Counted from the stretch's first letter, positions 26,947-35,809 are shown. The stretch is 64,000 bases of DNA from Streptomyces sp. NBC_01262 (GCF_036226365.1 NZ_CP108462.1:868001-932000); one strand, 5' to 3'. The notes: generated by a model not told the origin, from the sequence alone. Numbers and translations: made by a program.

Positions 26947-28044
26947 ATGGTGGGCAACCCCACCCGTATCGCCTTGGCCTGCGCGCTCGTCGCAGGCCCC
27001 GTCGTCTGCGGCACCGGCGCCGCGCAGGCACAACCGCACCCGAATCCCGGGCACGCCACCCTGGTCGTGAGCCCCGGCAGCGGCACCCCGATCCAGAACG
27101 CGGTGAACCGGGCCCACGCCGGGGACACCATCAAGGTGCGCCCCGGGCGGTACGCCGAGAACGTCGTCGTCACCAAGTCGCTGACCCTGATGGGTTCAGG
27201 CTGGGGGAAGAACGGAACGGTCCTCACCCAGCCGAAGAAGCCGCGCAAGACCACCTGCGAGGACAGCAACGGCATCTGTGTCACCGGCCGGCTGGACAAG
27301 AAGGGCAACGTGGTCCGGGCCGTCGCGCATGTGAAGGTGACGGGCTTCGAGGTCCGCGGCTTCAGCGGCAGCGGTGTGGTCGGCTTCGGCACCGACGACT
27401 TCCGCGCCTGGCACATCAAGGCCGTCGGCAACAAGGAGTACGGGGTTACCTCGTTCCACGGGACGAACAGCAGGCTCACCGACAACGACGCGACCGGCTC
27501 CGGCGAGGCCGGCATCTACCTGGGCGACTCGCCCAAGGCCCGCGGCTGGGTCGGCCACAACAACGCCTGGAACAACGCCATCGGCGTCCTGGTCCGGGAC
27601 TCGACCGGGGTCACCGTCGCGGGCAACCGCGCGGACGGCAACTGCGCCGGCATCCTGGCGGTGAACACCGGCGAGGGCGCCATCGCCGGCGGCGACATGA
27701 CCCTGCGCGACAACCGCGCCAACGGCAACTCGCGCCACTGTGCCGCCGAGGAGGACGTGCCCCCGCTGTCCGGCATCGGCATCGGCCTGGCAGGCGTCCA
27801 CAACGTGAAGGTGACCCACAACACGGCCGACGGCAACCGCAAGACCGGGGCCTCGATCGCCTCGGGCGGCATCGCGGTCTTCTCCACCAAGGGCATCGGC
27901 GGCGCCGACGCCCGCGACAATCAGGTCGTCGGCAACGAGGCCCTCGGCAACCGCCCCTATGACCTGTTCTGGGACCGCAAGGGCAAGAACAACGTGTTCA
28001 AGAACAACAAGCACAACACCTCGTCCCCGGCGAACCTGGGCTGA
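26947..28044 (+). CDS. Secreted right-handed beta-helix protein
   Basis: The ATG at 26947, preceded by GGAGG, gives 365 residues with a signal peptide ending near GAAQAQ. The mature protein begins VVSPGSGTPIQNAVNRAHAGDTIKVRPGRYAENVVV, the usual entry of NosD/pectate-lyase-like parallel beta-helices, followed by about ten coils with Asn ladders (VTGFEVRGFSGSG, LTDNDATGSGEAGIYL, LRDNRANGNS). Such proteins often bind or cleave polysaccharides; no lyase catalytic set is obvious. It ends in a charged, Asn/Lys-rich tail. A bidirectional hairpin follows. Confidence 0.82.
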   Translation: MVGNPTRIALACALVAGPVVCGTGAAQAQPHPNPGHATLVVSPGSGTPIQNAVNRAHAGDTIKVRPGRYAENVVVTKSLTLMGSGWGKNGTVLTQPKKPRKTTCEDSNGICVTGRLDKKGNVVRAVAHVKVTGFEVRGFSGSGVVGFGTDDFRAWHIKAVGNKEYGVTSFHGTNSRLTDNDATGSGEAGIYLGDSPKARGWVGHNNAWNNAIGVLVRDSTGVTVAGNRADGNCAGILAVNTGEGAIAGGDMTLRDNRANGNSRHCAAEEDVPPLSGIGIGLAGVHNVKVTHNTADGNRKTGASIASGGIAVFSTKGIGGADARDNQVVGNEALGNRPYDLFWDRKGKNNVFKNNKHNTSSPANLG

Positions 28045-28076
28045 CCGGGCTCAGCCGCGAGGCATAGACAGGCCCT

Positions 28077-28108
28077 GGCCCGGCCGCCGTCCCCACGGCA
28101 GCCGGGCC
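28077..28108. terminator. Bidirectional terminator between convergent genes
   Basis: A 14-bp stem with a single C/A mismatch (28077-28090 with 28095-28108) and a CCCC loop lies in the 65-nt gap between the beta-helix gene and the cyclic-nucleotide-binding gene. It begins 1 nt past the minus-strand stop. Confidence 0.75.
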
Positions 28109-28109
28109 C

Positions 28110-28568
28110 TTACGCGTGCTCCTGCAGCCGCGGGCCGTAGATGTCGATCATACGGTTGCGCGCGGAGTTCAGCCGGTGCGCGATGGTCTCGGCGGCGGCC
28201 AGCACGATCGCGTGCCCCAGCGCGGGATGCTCCTTGCACAGGTCGCGGATCTCGGCGGCGTTGAACTCGTACGCGTCTACGGTCCCGAGCGCCCGGCCGG
28301 CCAGCTGCCATCGGTACGGGGCGAAGAGCCAGGACCAGCCGAGCAGTTCGCCGGGGCCCAGGGTCTCCATGCTCACGGTCCCCCGGCCGGGGATGTTCAT
28401 GTCGAGGGAGACGGCTCCGGACCGTACGATCCAGAACTTGTCGGCGAACCGGCCCTCGTCGAAGATCCGCCACCCCTGCGGGAACGTCACCTTGGACGCG
28501 TGTTCCAGGAAGACACGCCGGTGGTCGGTGGGGAGGGCGTCCAGCATCGCTACCGAGCTGCTGCTCAT
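28110..28568 (-). CDS. Cyclic nucleotide-binding domain protein (no DNA-binding domain)
   Basis: The 152-residue protein is a single Crp/Fnr-type beta-roll: VTFPQGWRIFDEGRFADKFWIVRSGAVSLDM and the phosphate-cassette region LGPGELLGWSWLFAPYRW. The typical R-x-A of the cAMP cassette is not seen, so the ligand may differ from cAMP. A C-terminal helix ends the chain and there is no helix-turn-helix. GGAGG precedes the ATG. It starts 18 nt after the phosphoribosyltransferase-hydrolase gene and is probably co-transcribed with it. Confidence 0.82.
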   Translation of the reverse strand: MSSSSVAMLDALPTDHRRVFLEHASKVTFPQGWRIFDEGRFADKFWIVRSGAVSLDMNIPGRGTVSMETLGPGELLGWSWLFAPYRWQLAGRALGTVDAYEFNAAEIRDLCKEHPALGHAIVLAAAETIAHRLNSARNRMIDIYGPRLQEHA

Positions 28569-28586
28569 CGGGAACCTCCGGGTCGG

Positions 28587-29900
28587 CTACCCCTTCCCAT
28601 CAGGGTAAGGCGGCCAGGGCCTGTCCGGCGGGTGTCCCAGGAACCAGTCCCTTGCCAGGCGGGCCACCTGGTCCAGGGCGCCGGGCTCCTCGAACAGGTG
28701 GGTGGCGCCGGGGACGACATGCAGCAGGTTCGGGCAGCGCAGCCGCTCCTGGGCCCGCCGGTTCAGCTCCAGCACGTCCCGGTCGGCCCCGCCGACGATC
28801 AGCAGGACCGGGGCCCGTACGCGGCCGAGCCGGTCCCCGGCGAGGTCGGGGCGGCCGCCGCGGGAGACGACGGCGGTGATCGCGTCGCCCGCGTCGGCGG
28901 CGTCGGCCGCCGCGCACAGGGCGGCGGCGGCTCCGGTGCTGGCCCCGAAGAAGCCGACGGCGAGCCCCTCGGCGGCGCGCAGCGCGCGCGTCACGTCGGT
29001 GAGCCGCCGGGCGAGGAGACCGATGTCGAAGACCTTGGCCCGGCCGCCGTGGGCCTCCTCCTCGGGGGTCAGCAGATCCAGCAGGAGGGTGCCCAGGCCC
29101 GCCTCGTTCAGGGTGGCCGCCACCGCCCGGTTGCGGGGGCTGTGCCGGCTGCTGCCGGTGCCGTGGGCGAAGACCACGACGGCCTCGGCGCCGGCCGGCA
29201 GGGCCAGGTCCCCGGCCAGCCGCACGCCGCCCGCCGCGTACTGCGCGCCCACGCTCCGGGGCGGGCGTACGGCGGCCTGCTTGAGCAGCGCGGACACCTC
29301 CTCGTCGCCGGTCTGCGTGAAGTTCCCGTACCACTCCCCCACCGCGAAGAAGGACCTCGGGGCGTGCAGGCACACCACCTCGTCCGCCGCCACCCGCAGC
29401 GCCGCCACCGCGTCCGGCGCCCCCACCGGCACGCCCACCGCCACCCGGGCCGCGCCCTGCGCCCGTACGACCTGGCAGGCCGCCAGCGCCGTGGCCCCGG
29501 TGGCGACCCCGTCGTCCACCACGATCACGTTGCGGCCGCGCAGAGCGGTCCGCGGCCGCCCGTCCCGGAAGCGGTGCGCCTGCCGGGCGAGCTCCGCCTC
29601 CTCGCGGCGCTCCACGTCTTCCAGGTCCTGGCGGCTCACATGCGTCATGCGCACGATGTCGTCGCTGACGACCCGCGCCCCGCCCTCCCCGATGGCCCCG
29701 AAGCCGAGCTCCCGGTGATACGGCACGCCGAGCTTGCGCACGACGACGATGTCCAGCGGGGCGTCCAGCGCCCTGGCCACTTCGTAGGCCACCGGTACGC
29801 CGCCGCGCGGCAGGCCGAGGACGACGGGGTGTCCGGAAGCGAGATGCCGCAGGCGCACCGCGAGGCGCTGCCCGGCATCCGTACGGTCGATGAACTGCAT
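28587..29900 (-). CDS. Phosphoribosyltransferase-alpha/beta hydrolase fusion
   Basis: The 437-residue protein has two domains. Residues 1-210 are a type I phosphoribosyltransferase with the PRPP loop VIVVDDGVATGATA (125-138) and LGLPRGGVPVAYEVA. Residues 225-437 are a dienelactone-hydrolase-like alpha/beta hydrolase with nucleophile Ser321 (GASTG), Asp373 (GGADRD) and His401 (GATHLF). Such fusions recur in actinobacteria, often beside stress genes, but no substrate has been assigned that I can name. GGGGGTGA precedes the ATG. A CTAG-bearing inverted repeat lies 19 nt upstream. Confidence 0.87.
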   Translation of the reverse strand: MQFIDRTDAGQRLAVRLRHLASGHPVVLGLPRGGVPVAYEVARALDAPLDIVVVRKLGVPYHRELGFGAIGEGGARVVSDDIVRMTHVSRQDLEDVERREEAELARQAHRFRDGRPRTALRGRNVIVVDDGVATGATALAACQVVRAQGAARVAVGVPVGAPDAVAALRVAADEVVCLHAPRSFFAVGEWYGNFTQTGDEEVSALLKQAAVRPPRSVGAQYAAGGVRLAGDLALPAGAEAVVVFAHGTGSSRHSPRNRAVAATLNEAGLGTLLLDLLTPEEEAHGGRAKVFDIGLLARRLTDVTRALRAAEGLAVGFFGASTGAAAALCAAADAADAGDAITAVVSRGGRPDLAGDRLGRVRAPVLLIVGGADRDVLELNRRAQERLRCPNLLHVVPGATHLFEEPGALDQVARLARDWFLGHPPDRPWPPYPDGKG

Positions 29901-29918
29901 GGTTCACCCCCGGTGATA

Positions 29919-29947
29919 CCTAGGGCCTGGTCCACATCAACCCTAGG
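29919..29947. promoter_or_regulatory. CTAG-containing inverted repeat upstream of the fusion gene
   Basis: CCTAGGG (29919-29925) and CCCTAGG (29941-29947) are perfect arms 15 nt apart; the right arm includes the stop codon of the upstream gene. Read on the minus strand, a TTGATG-16 bp-TATCAC promoter may overlap. CTAG is rare in streptomycetes, which makes chance less likely. Confidence 0.5.
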
Positions 29948-31367
29948 ACCGGCGGTCCAGCGATTCCAGACTGACCGGCGGCAGGTACTCGCGCACCAGC
30001 GTCCGCCGCCACCAGGCGCCGGTCGCGCGCAGGGTCGCCCGGTCGGTGAAGCGGTAGTGGTACAGGCGGGCCCGGACGTGGGTGGGCGGGGCGTCGGGGA
30101 AGGGGTTGGTGCGCAGCAGTCTGAGGGTGACGGGGTCGCCCTGCAGGAGCTTGCCGAGGAAGGGCACGAACCAGGGCCAGGCGTAGGAGGAGGAGATGGC
30201 CGCGAACCACATCAGCCAGTCCAGGCGAAGGTGGTACGGGGCAAACTGGCGCGGCAGGCGGCGCGGGTCGCCGGGCTTGCCCTTGAAGCCGTACTCCCGC
30301 CAGACGGTGTGCGGGGTGATGACCGGCTCGTCGGTGCCCTCGACGGCGACTTCGAGGCGGATGCGGTTGATGCTGCCGAAGGCGCCGTACGCGTTGACCA
30401 GGTGGAGGCGGTTGAAGGAGACGTTCATCTGCTGGCGCCGCGACATCAGATTGCGGACCGGCCAGTAGCTGAGCACCACCACCAGCGCGGTGAAGGCGAG
30501 CACCACGGCCTCGTACGCGACCGGGGCGGCGGGTAGAGCGGGCGGGGCGGCGAGGATGGAGCCGTCGAAGGCGGAGACGGCGAGCAGGACGGTCAGCCAG
30601 TTGAGCCAGGAGAAGTTGCCGGACAGGATCAGCCACAGCTGGGTGGCGACGATCAGGCAGGCGGCGGCGCTCGCGACCGGCTGCGGGGTGAACAGCGCGA
30701 CGGGGACGACCAGTTGGGCGAAGTGGTTGGCGGCGGTCTCGATCCGGTGCAGCCGCTTGGGGAGGTGGTGGAAGAACCAGCTCAGCGGGCCCGGCATCGG
30801 CTGGGTCTCGTGGTGGTAGTACAGGCAGGTCAGGTCGCGCCAGCAGGCGTCGCCGCGCATCTTGATCAGCCCGGCGCCGAATTCGACCCGGAAGACCAGC
30901 CAGCGCATCAGCCACAGCACGAGCACGGGCGGCGCGGTGCGCTCGTTGCCGAGGAAGACCGCCAGCGCCCCGGCTTCCAGGAGCAGCGACTCCCAGCCGA
31001 AGGCGTACCAGGTCTGGCCGACGTTGACGATCGACAGGTACAGCGCCCACAGCAGCGCCCAGGCCGCCATGGCCGCCCACAGCGGCACGTGGTCGGCCGC
31101 GCCCGCGGCCAGGACCGCCGACAGCGCGACGCCGGTCCAGGCGACGGTGGCGAAGAGGCGGTCGGAGTAGGAGAGCTGGAACAGGCTCGGCGCCCGGCGG
31201 AAGGGCACCCGTTCCAGGAATTCCGGCACCGGGAGCAGCCCGTGCTCGCCGATCAGGGCGCGGAACTGGTTGGCCGCCGAGAGGAAGGCGACCAGGTAGA
31301 CGACGGCCAGGCCGCGCTGGATGACCAGTCTGCTCAGCCAGTAGTCGGGCGCCGTGAACCAGTCCAT
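29943..31367 (-). CDS. Lipase maturation factor family membrane protein
   Basis: The ATG at 31367 gives 474 residues beginning MDWFTAPDYWLSRLV; the frame is open upstream with no family match. About seven helices lie in the first 330 residues, with the LMF1 signatures WESLLLEAGALAVFLG, EFGAGLIKMRGDACWRDLTCLYYHHETQPMPGP and the C-terminal YHLRLDWLMWFAA. The vertebrate homologue LMF1 assists lipase folding in the ER; the bacterial function is unknown and may concern secreted lipases. It is divergent from a YbhN-like gene. Confidence 0.87.
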   Translation of the reverse strand: MDWFTAPDYWLSRLVIQRGLAVVYLVAFLSAANQFRALIGEHGLLPVPEFLERVPFRRAPSLFQLSYSDRLFATVAWTGVALSAVLAAGAADHVPLWAAMAAWALLWALYLSIVNVGQTWYAFGWESLLLEAGALAVFLGNERTAPPVLVLWLMRWLVFRVEFGAGLIKMRGDACWRDLTCLYYHHETQPMPGPLSWFFHHLPKRLHRIETAANHFAQLVVPVALFTPQPVASAAACLIVATQLWLILSGNFSWLNWLTVLLAVSAFDGSILAAPPALPAAPVAYEAVVLAFTALVVVLSYWPVRNLMSRRQQMNVSFNRLHLVNAYGAFGSINRIRLEVAVEGTDEPVITPHTVWREYGFKGKPGDPRRLPRQFAPYHLRLDWLMWFAAISSSYAWPWFVPFLGKLLQGDPVTLRLLRTNPFPDAPPTHVRARLYHYRFTDRATLRATGAWWRRTLVREYLPPVSLESLDRRS

Positions 31368-31503
31368 GACGGCTTCTGTACCACCGTGTCCGAAGCCTTC
31401 GGGTCCTCGCCGGGCCGCGCTCCGGCCAAACGGCCACGGATGGACCATCCTGCGGCCGCCCGCAGGACACCCGGATGTCGCGCGCGGTGGGAACGCTGCG
31501 GCC

Positions 31504-32472
31504 ATGGCGACTGCGATTACGGACACACCGCTGCGGCGGCTGCGGCGGCTGCCCTGGCGGCAGGCCCTGTGCCTGGTGCCGCTCGGGGCCGTCGCCGTGT
31601 GGGTCGCCCTGCACTGGCCGGTGATCGCGGACGGCGCCCGCCGGCTTCTCACGGCGGACCGCTACTGGCTGCTGGCCGCGGTCGCGGTCACGGGGCTCGG
31701 CTGGGTCGCGGTCTCCTTCGCCCGGCAGGGCGCGGTCCTGGAACGGCTGCCGGCCGGGCGGCTGCTCGCGACCCAGTTCGCCGCGGGCGCCGCCAACCAC
31801 GTCCTGCCCTCGGGGCTGGGCGCGGGCGCGGTCAACCTCCGCTTCCTGCGCGGCTGCGGCCTTCCCCCGGCCCGCTCGTCCGCGGCGCTCGCCCTGTACC
31901 TGCTCGCGGAGGCGGCCGGGCGGGTACTGCTGCTGCTGGCGCTGCTCGCGGGCTTCCCGCACGCCCTGCGGCTCGGCGGGCTGGTCGACGGCGGCGCCGG
32001 GGCCCGTATCGCCGCCACGGCCGGCCTCGTGGCCCTCGCCCTGGCGCTGACCGTCTTCGTCGTCCCGCCGCTGCGGCGGCTCGTGCTCGGCTTCCTGCGC
32101 ACCGCGCTGGCCGACGCCCGCTCCGTCCACCGCCGCCCCGCGCGCGTCCTCGCCCTGTGGGGCGGGTCCCTGGCCTTCCCCGCGCTCCAGGCCGCCGGCC
32201 TGGTCGCCGTCTCCGCCGCGCTGGACCTGCCGGTGCCGATGGCCCATGTGGCGGTGGCCTATCTCGCGGCCAGTGTCCTGGCGGCGGCCATCCCGGCACC
32301 GGGCGGCATCGGGTCGGTGGACGCCGCGCTGGTCGTCGCCCTGGTGACCGCCGGGGCACCGGTGACCGGGGCCACCTCGGCTGTGCTGGCCTATCGGATC
32401 ATCACGGTGTGGCTGCCGCTGCTTCCGGGGGCACTCGTGCTCGGGGCGCTGGTGCGCTGGAAGGTGGTCTGA
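31504..32472 (+). CDS. Lysylphosphatidylglycerol synthase TM-domain family protein (YbhN-like)
   Basis: The ATG at 31504 gives 322 residues with seven or eight helices. The family elements FAAGAANHVLPSGLGAGAVNLRFLRGCGL and the C-terminal AAIPAPGGIGSVDAALVVAL are clear. The aminoacyl-transferase half of MprF is absent, so it is the stand-alone transmembrane (UPF0104) type, sometimes proposed as a lipid flippase or carrier. Its TGA abuts the next gene's stop with no gap. Confidence 0.85.
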   Translation: MATAITDTPLRRLRRLPWRQALCLVPLGAVAVWVALHWPVIADGARRLLTADRYWLLAAVAVTGLGWVAVSFARQGAVLERLPAGRLLATQFAAGAANHVLPSGLGAGAVNLRFLRGCGLPPARSSAALALYLLAEAAGRVLLLLALLAGFPHALRLGGLVDGGAGARIAATAGLVALALALTVFVVPPLRRLVLGFLRTALADARSVHRRPARVLALWGGSLAFPALQAAGLVAVSAALDLPVPMAHVAVAYLAASVLAAAIPAPGGIGSVDAALVVALVTAGAPVTGATSAVLAYRIITVWLPLLPGALVLGALVRWKVV

Positions 32473-33261
32473 TCAGAACGGCTGGTCGCTGATGAGGGAC
32501 AGCAGCCCGCCCTCGGGGTCGCGGATGCCGGCGACGCGGCCGTACGCGCTGTCCATCGGCTCGCCGGTGATCTCGCCGCCGAGCTCCTTGGCCTGCTGTA
32601 CGGCGTCGTCGATGTCGGGGACGGAGAAGAAGACGTGCCAGCGGGGGCGGACGCGCGGGTCGGCGGCCGCTTCGACACCGCCGCCGCGCAGGCCGGCGAC
32701 GGCATGGCCGTCGACGTAGAGGACGACGCGGTCGTTCTCCCATTCGACGACATAGCGGTTGGGGTCGCGGCGGTCCCAGGCGAAGATCTCGCCGTAGAAC
32801 ATGGCGGAGGCGAAGGCATCGCGCGTACGCAGTTCGATCCAGGCGGGCGCGCCGGGCAGGCGGAGCTTGCGGGTGGCGCCGGGGACGCCTTCCCAGATGC
32901 CGAAGGCGGCGCCCTGGGGGTCGGCGGCCAGGGCGAGCCGGCCGGCTTCGAACTCCAGCGGTCCGACGGCGACCGTGGCGCCGCGGTCGCGGATCTCGGC
33001 GGCGGTGGCGTCGGCGCTCTCGACGCCGAAGTAGGTGGTCCAGGCGACCGAGGTCTCCCAGCTGCGGGCGATGGCGCCGATTCCGGCGACCTCGGTGCCG
33101 TCCACGACGGCCCGGACGTAGGGGCCCCAGCGGTCGGGGCCCGGTTCGAAGGTCCAGCCCAGCAGGGGACCGTAGAAGCCCGTCGCGACGTCCAGGTCGC
33201 GCGCCATGAGGCTGACCCAGCAGGGCGCGCCGGGCACGCAGACGATGTTCGCGGTGGTCAC
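32473..33261 (-). CDS. Two-domain VOC (glyoxalase/bleomycin-resistance) protein
   Basis: The GTG at 33261 is chosen because AAGGAGG lies 6 nt upstream; the frame runs on to 33303. The 262-residue protein holds two VOC repeats (about 8-120 and 135-260): WVSLMARDLDVATGFYGPLLGW, then WIELRTRDAFASAMFYGEIFAW. Few of the four metal-ligand positions are His/Glu, so catalysis is doubtful and ligand binding is possible. Similar proteins are often called hydroxylases without evidence. Its stop touches the convergent YbhN-like stop (TGATCA). Confidence 0.83.
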   Translation of the reverse strand: MTTANIVCVPGAPCWVSLMARDLDVATGFYGPLLGWTFEPGPDRWGPYVRAVVDGTEVAGIGAIARSWETSVAWTTYFGVESADATAAEIRDRGATVAVGPLEFEAGRLALAADPQGAAFGIWEGVPGATRKLRLPGAPAWIELRTRDAFASAMFYGEIFAWDRRDPNRYVVEWENDRVVLYVDGHAVAGLRGGGVEAAADPRVRPRWHVFFSVPDIDDAVQQAKELGGEITGEPMDSAYGRVAGIRDPEGGLLSLISDQPF

Positions 33262-33306
33262 GTCGGCCTCCTTGGTCCCGGTCGCTCGGTCGCCTCCCAG
33301 CATGTG

Positions 33307-33684
33307 TCAGTGGCCGGGGATGTGCACCCGCCGCTGCCGCTTCACCAGCGGCGGGGCGGCGGCCGGCTCGCTCGTCTGGGTCGTCTCCGTCCCGCCGGCC
33401 GGTTCGGGGCTGCGCGCCGCCTCGCGGCGCATCCGGCGCAGCTCGGCCTTGCGGCGGCGGGCGTGGCCGGCCCCGCCGGTGACCATGGCCAGGGCCAGGC
33501 AGAAGAGCAGGGTCAGGGCGATGCCGGCGAGGAAGGCGCCGAGGGTGTTCACGGTGCCGAGGTCGTTGCCGTACATGGTGACGGCGTAGTCGGGCCCGCC
33601 GGAGCGGTTCTCCGCGACCAGCAGCCCCGCGAAGGCGCCGGTGGCGCCCAGCAGGAGGAGTCCGAGCAGCAGCATGTCAGCCAT
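33307..33684 (-). CDS. Small two-helix membrane protein
   Basis: The ATG at 33684 (125 residues) begins MADMLLLGLLLLGATGAFAGLLVAEN; a second ATG at 33675 is better spaced from AAGGA and may be the real start. Two transmembrane helices lie at about 3-22 and 43-63, separated by a short loop (RSGGPDYAVTMYGNDLGT). They are followed by a basic cytoplasmic tail (HARRRKAELRRMRREAAR). I recognise the type from actinobacteria but no function. It is divergent from the dodecin gene. Confidence 0.7.
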   Translation of the reverse strand: MADMLLLGLLLLGATGAFAGLLVAENRSGGPDYAVTMYGNDLGTVNTLGAFLAGIALTLLFCLALAMVTGGAGHARRRKAELRRMRREAARSPEPAGGTETTQTSEPAAAPPLVKRQRRVHIPGH

Positions 33685-33690
33685 CCTTGT

Positions 33691-33806
33691 TGTCGGTTTG
33701 TCGGTTTGTCGTCGGGCGATCCGGACGCTGTACGGCAGACGGGTGAACGCCGCCATGAAGCGCCTGCCCCTGACCGCGGCGGCCAATCCTGGCCGGGCCC
33801 GGCCAG
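33691..33806. repeat. Short repeats and an 18-bp palindrome in the dodecin spacer
   Basis: TGTCGGTT is repeated at 33691-33698 and 33699-33706, with a partial third copy. CTGGCCGGGCCCGGCCAG (33789-33806) is a perfect 18-bp palindrome. Both lie in the 212-bp divergent spacer and may be regulatory; the palindrome could also form a cruciform or hairpin. Confidence 0.5.
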
Positions 33807-33896
33807 TCGCCTCCTCTCGCGGGCGGCGGGCCGATGGGGCACGGTGGAGGGTGCAGTGCAGCGGGACCACTTCACCCGGGAGACTCAGGAGTCGCC

Positions 33897-34106
33897 ATGT
33901 CCAACCACACGTATCGGGTCACGGAGATCGTCGGGTCGTCGCCGGACAGCATCGACGCCGCGATCCGCAACGGGATCACCCGCGCTTCGGAGACCCTGCG
34001 GAATCTGGACTGGTTCGAGGTGGTGCAGATCCGTGGGCAGCTCGGGGACGGTCAGGTCGCGCACTTCCAGGTGGGTCTGAAGGTCGGTTTCCGCCTGGAG
34101 GACTGA
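33897..34106 (+). CDS. Dodecin (flavin-storage protein)
   Basis: The 69-residue protein MSNHTYRVTEIVGSSPDSID...FRLED has the full dodecin pattern: the helix DAAIRNGITRASETLRNLDWFEV, the flavin-contacting W59-x-x-V-type segment, and QIRGQLGDG. Dodecins form hollow dodecamers that bind riboflavin or FMN, and in some bacteria coenzyme A. AGGAG lies 7 nt before the ATG. Confidence 0.93.
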   Translation: MSNHTYRVTEIVGSSPDSIDAAIRNGITRASETLRNLDWFEVVQIRGQLGDGQVAHFQVGLKVGFRLED

Positions 34107-34110
34107 CCGG

Positions 34111-35079
34111 TCACTCCTTCGGCAGCAGCCCTTCCGCGCGCAGTTCGTCCCACAGGGCGTCGGGGACCTCGCGGGCCAGCATCGCCGCCGCGTCCTGGAT
34201 CTCGTACGCCGACCGGACGCCGACGAGCACGCTCGCGACGGCGGGGTGGCCGAGCGGATAGCGCAGGGCCGCCGCCCGCAGGGGCACGCCGTGCCGCTCG
34301 GCGACGGCCTTGATGCGCAGCGCGCGGTCCAGGAGCGGTCCGGGGGCGGGGGCGTAGTCGTACGTGGCGCCGGGGCGGGGATCGGCGAGGAGGCCGGAGT
34401 TGAAGGCCCCGCCGATGACGACGCTCCTGCCCCGGGCAGCTGCTTCGGGCAGCAGCTCGTCGAGGGCCTCGTGGTCGAGGAGGGTGTGGCGGCCGGCGCA
34501 CAGGACGGCGTCCACGTCGGTGTCGCGCAGGAAGCGGGTCAGCATGGCGGTCTGGTTCATGCCGGCGCCGATCGCGCCGACCGTGCCTTCGGCGCGCAGC
34601 CGTTCCAGGGCGGGATAGGCCTGGCGGAAGGCCTGTTCGGCGTGGTCGTCGGGGTCGTGGAGATAGACGATGTCGACCCGGTCCAGGCCGAGGCGGCGCA
34701 GGCTGTCCTCGATGCTGCGGCGGACGCCGTCGGCGCTGAAGTCCCAGACCCTGCGGTGGGTCGCGGGCACGTCGAAGCCGTCGGCCAGGTCGTCGCCGGC
34801 CGGCCCGTCGTACGGGACGAGCAGGCGGCCCGCCTTGGTGGACAGGGCGTACTCCGCGCGCGGCCGGTCGCGCAGCGCCGCGCCGAGGCGGCGCTCGGAC
34901 AGGCCGAGTCCGTAGTGCGGGGCGGTGTCGAAGTAGCGCACTCCCGCGTCCCAGGCGGCGTCCACGGCGGCGGTGGCGGCTTCGTCGGTGACCGGCGTGA
35001 AGAGGTTGCCGATGGCCGCCGCGCCGAAGGACAGCTCGGTGACCTCCACCGAGCTGTGGCCGAGTTCGGTCCTCCGCAT
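34111..35079 (-). CDS. Aldo/keto reductase (L-fucose/D-threo-aldose 1-dehydrogenase-like)
   Basis: A 322-residue TIM-barrel oxidoreductase with the AKR tetrad Asp51 and Tyr56 (FDTAPHYG), Lys82 (STKAG) and His141 (LHDPDD). The opening RRTELGHSSVEVTELSFGAAAIGNL is typical of the sugar 1-dehydrogenase subgroup, which oxidises L-fucose or D-threo-aldoses with NAD(P). The substrate needs testing. The ATG follows AGGGGAGA. A clear promoter lies upstream. Confidence 0.87.
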   Translation of the reverse strand: MRRTELGHSSVEVTELSFGAAAIGNLFTPVTDEAATAAVDAAWDAGVRYFDTAPHYGLGLSERRLGAALRDRPRAEYALSTKAGRLLVPYDGPAGDDLADGFDVPATHRRVWDFSADGVRRSIEDSLRRLGLDRVDIVYLHDPDDHAEQAFRQAYPALERLRAEGTVGAIGAGMNQTAMLTRFLRDTDVDAVLCAGRHTLLDHEALDELLPEAAARGRSVVIGGAFNSGLLADPRPGATYDYAPAPGPLLDRALRIKAVAERHGVPLRAAALRYPLGHPAVASVLVGVRSAYEIQDAAAMLAREVPDALWDELRAEGLLPKE

Positions 35080-35127
35080 GCGCGATCTCCCCTGGGAATA
35101 CCTCGGATCTCTGCCTGTCGAAAGCGG

Positions 35128-35156
35128 ACTCTACGATCCGCCGCCGCCTCGTACAA
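35128..35156 (-). promoter_or_regulatory. Promoter of the aldo/keto reductase gene
   Basis: On the minus strand, TTGTAC (35156-35151), a 17-bp spacer and TAGAGT (35133-35128) fit the vegetative consensus, 49 bp before the ATG. Confidence 0.6.
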
Positions 35157-35197
35157 GAGGTTCACCGGGTCATTCATCCGATGGCTCGGCCGCCGGG

Positions 35198-35809
35198 TCA
35201 GCGCCGCCGCAGCAGGTGCCGGGCCAGCAGGACGGCCGCCAGGGCCCCCAGCACGGCCAGGGCGAGGAGCTGCGAGCGCGCCACGGCGGCGTAGATCGTG
35301 CCGATGTGGGCGCCGGCCGCGTAGCCGAGCCCCGCCCAGACGCCGACCCACAGGGCCGCGCCGATGACGTTGAAGACCATGAAGCGCCGCCAGGGCATGC
35401 CGACGGTGCCGGCGATGATGCCGTTGGTCTGGCGCAGGACGTCCACGAACCGGGCCCAGGTGATCACGGCCGCGCCGTGCCGTACGAAGAACTCCTCGGC
35501 CCGCTCCAGCCGGGCGGGGGTGAGCAGCACATAGCGGCCCCAGCGGTGCACGAAGGCCCGGCCGCCCTTGCGCCCGATCAGATAGCCCAGGGCGTTGCCG
35601 ATGACGGCGGCGGCCACGGCCACCGCCAGGACGGCCGGGAAGTTCAGCCGTCCGGTCCCGGCGTAGACGGCGGCGGCGACCAGAATGGTCTGGCCCGGCA
35701 CCGGGATGCCCCCGTTGTCGAGCAGCACCAGGGTGCCGACGGCCAGGTAGCCGTAGTCCTCCAGCAGGGGTGCGAGGTGGGCGAGGGGACCAGGCAGCGG
35801 CTCGGCCAT
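35198..35809 (-). CDS. DedA-family membrane protein
   Basis: The 203-residue protein has four or five helices and the family sequences LDNGGIPVPGQTILVAAAVYAG, GNALGYLIGRKGG and the amphipathic ARFVDVLRQTNGIIAGTVGMPWRRF, which carries the conserved Arg and Gly. DedA proteins are implicated in flipping phospholipid or undecaprenyl phosphate and in proton-motive-force balance. It is read separately from the sugar transporter genes upstream. Confidence 0.9.
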   Translation of the reverse strand: MAEPLPGPLAHLAPLLEDYGYLAVGTLVLLDNGGIPVPGQTILVAAAVYAGTGRLNFPAVLAVAVAAAVIGNALGYLIGRKGGRAFVHRWGRYVLLTPARLERAEEFFVRHGAAVITWARFVDVLRQTNGIIAGTVGMPWRRFMVFNVIGAALWVGVWAGLGYAAGAHIGTIYAAVARSQLLALAVLGALAAVLLARHLLRRR

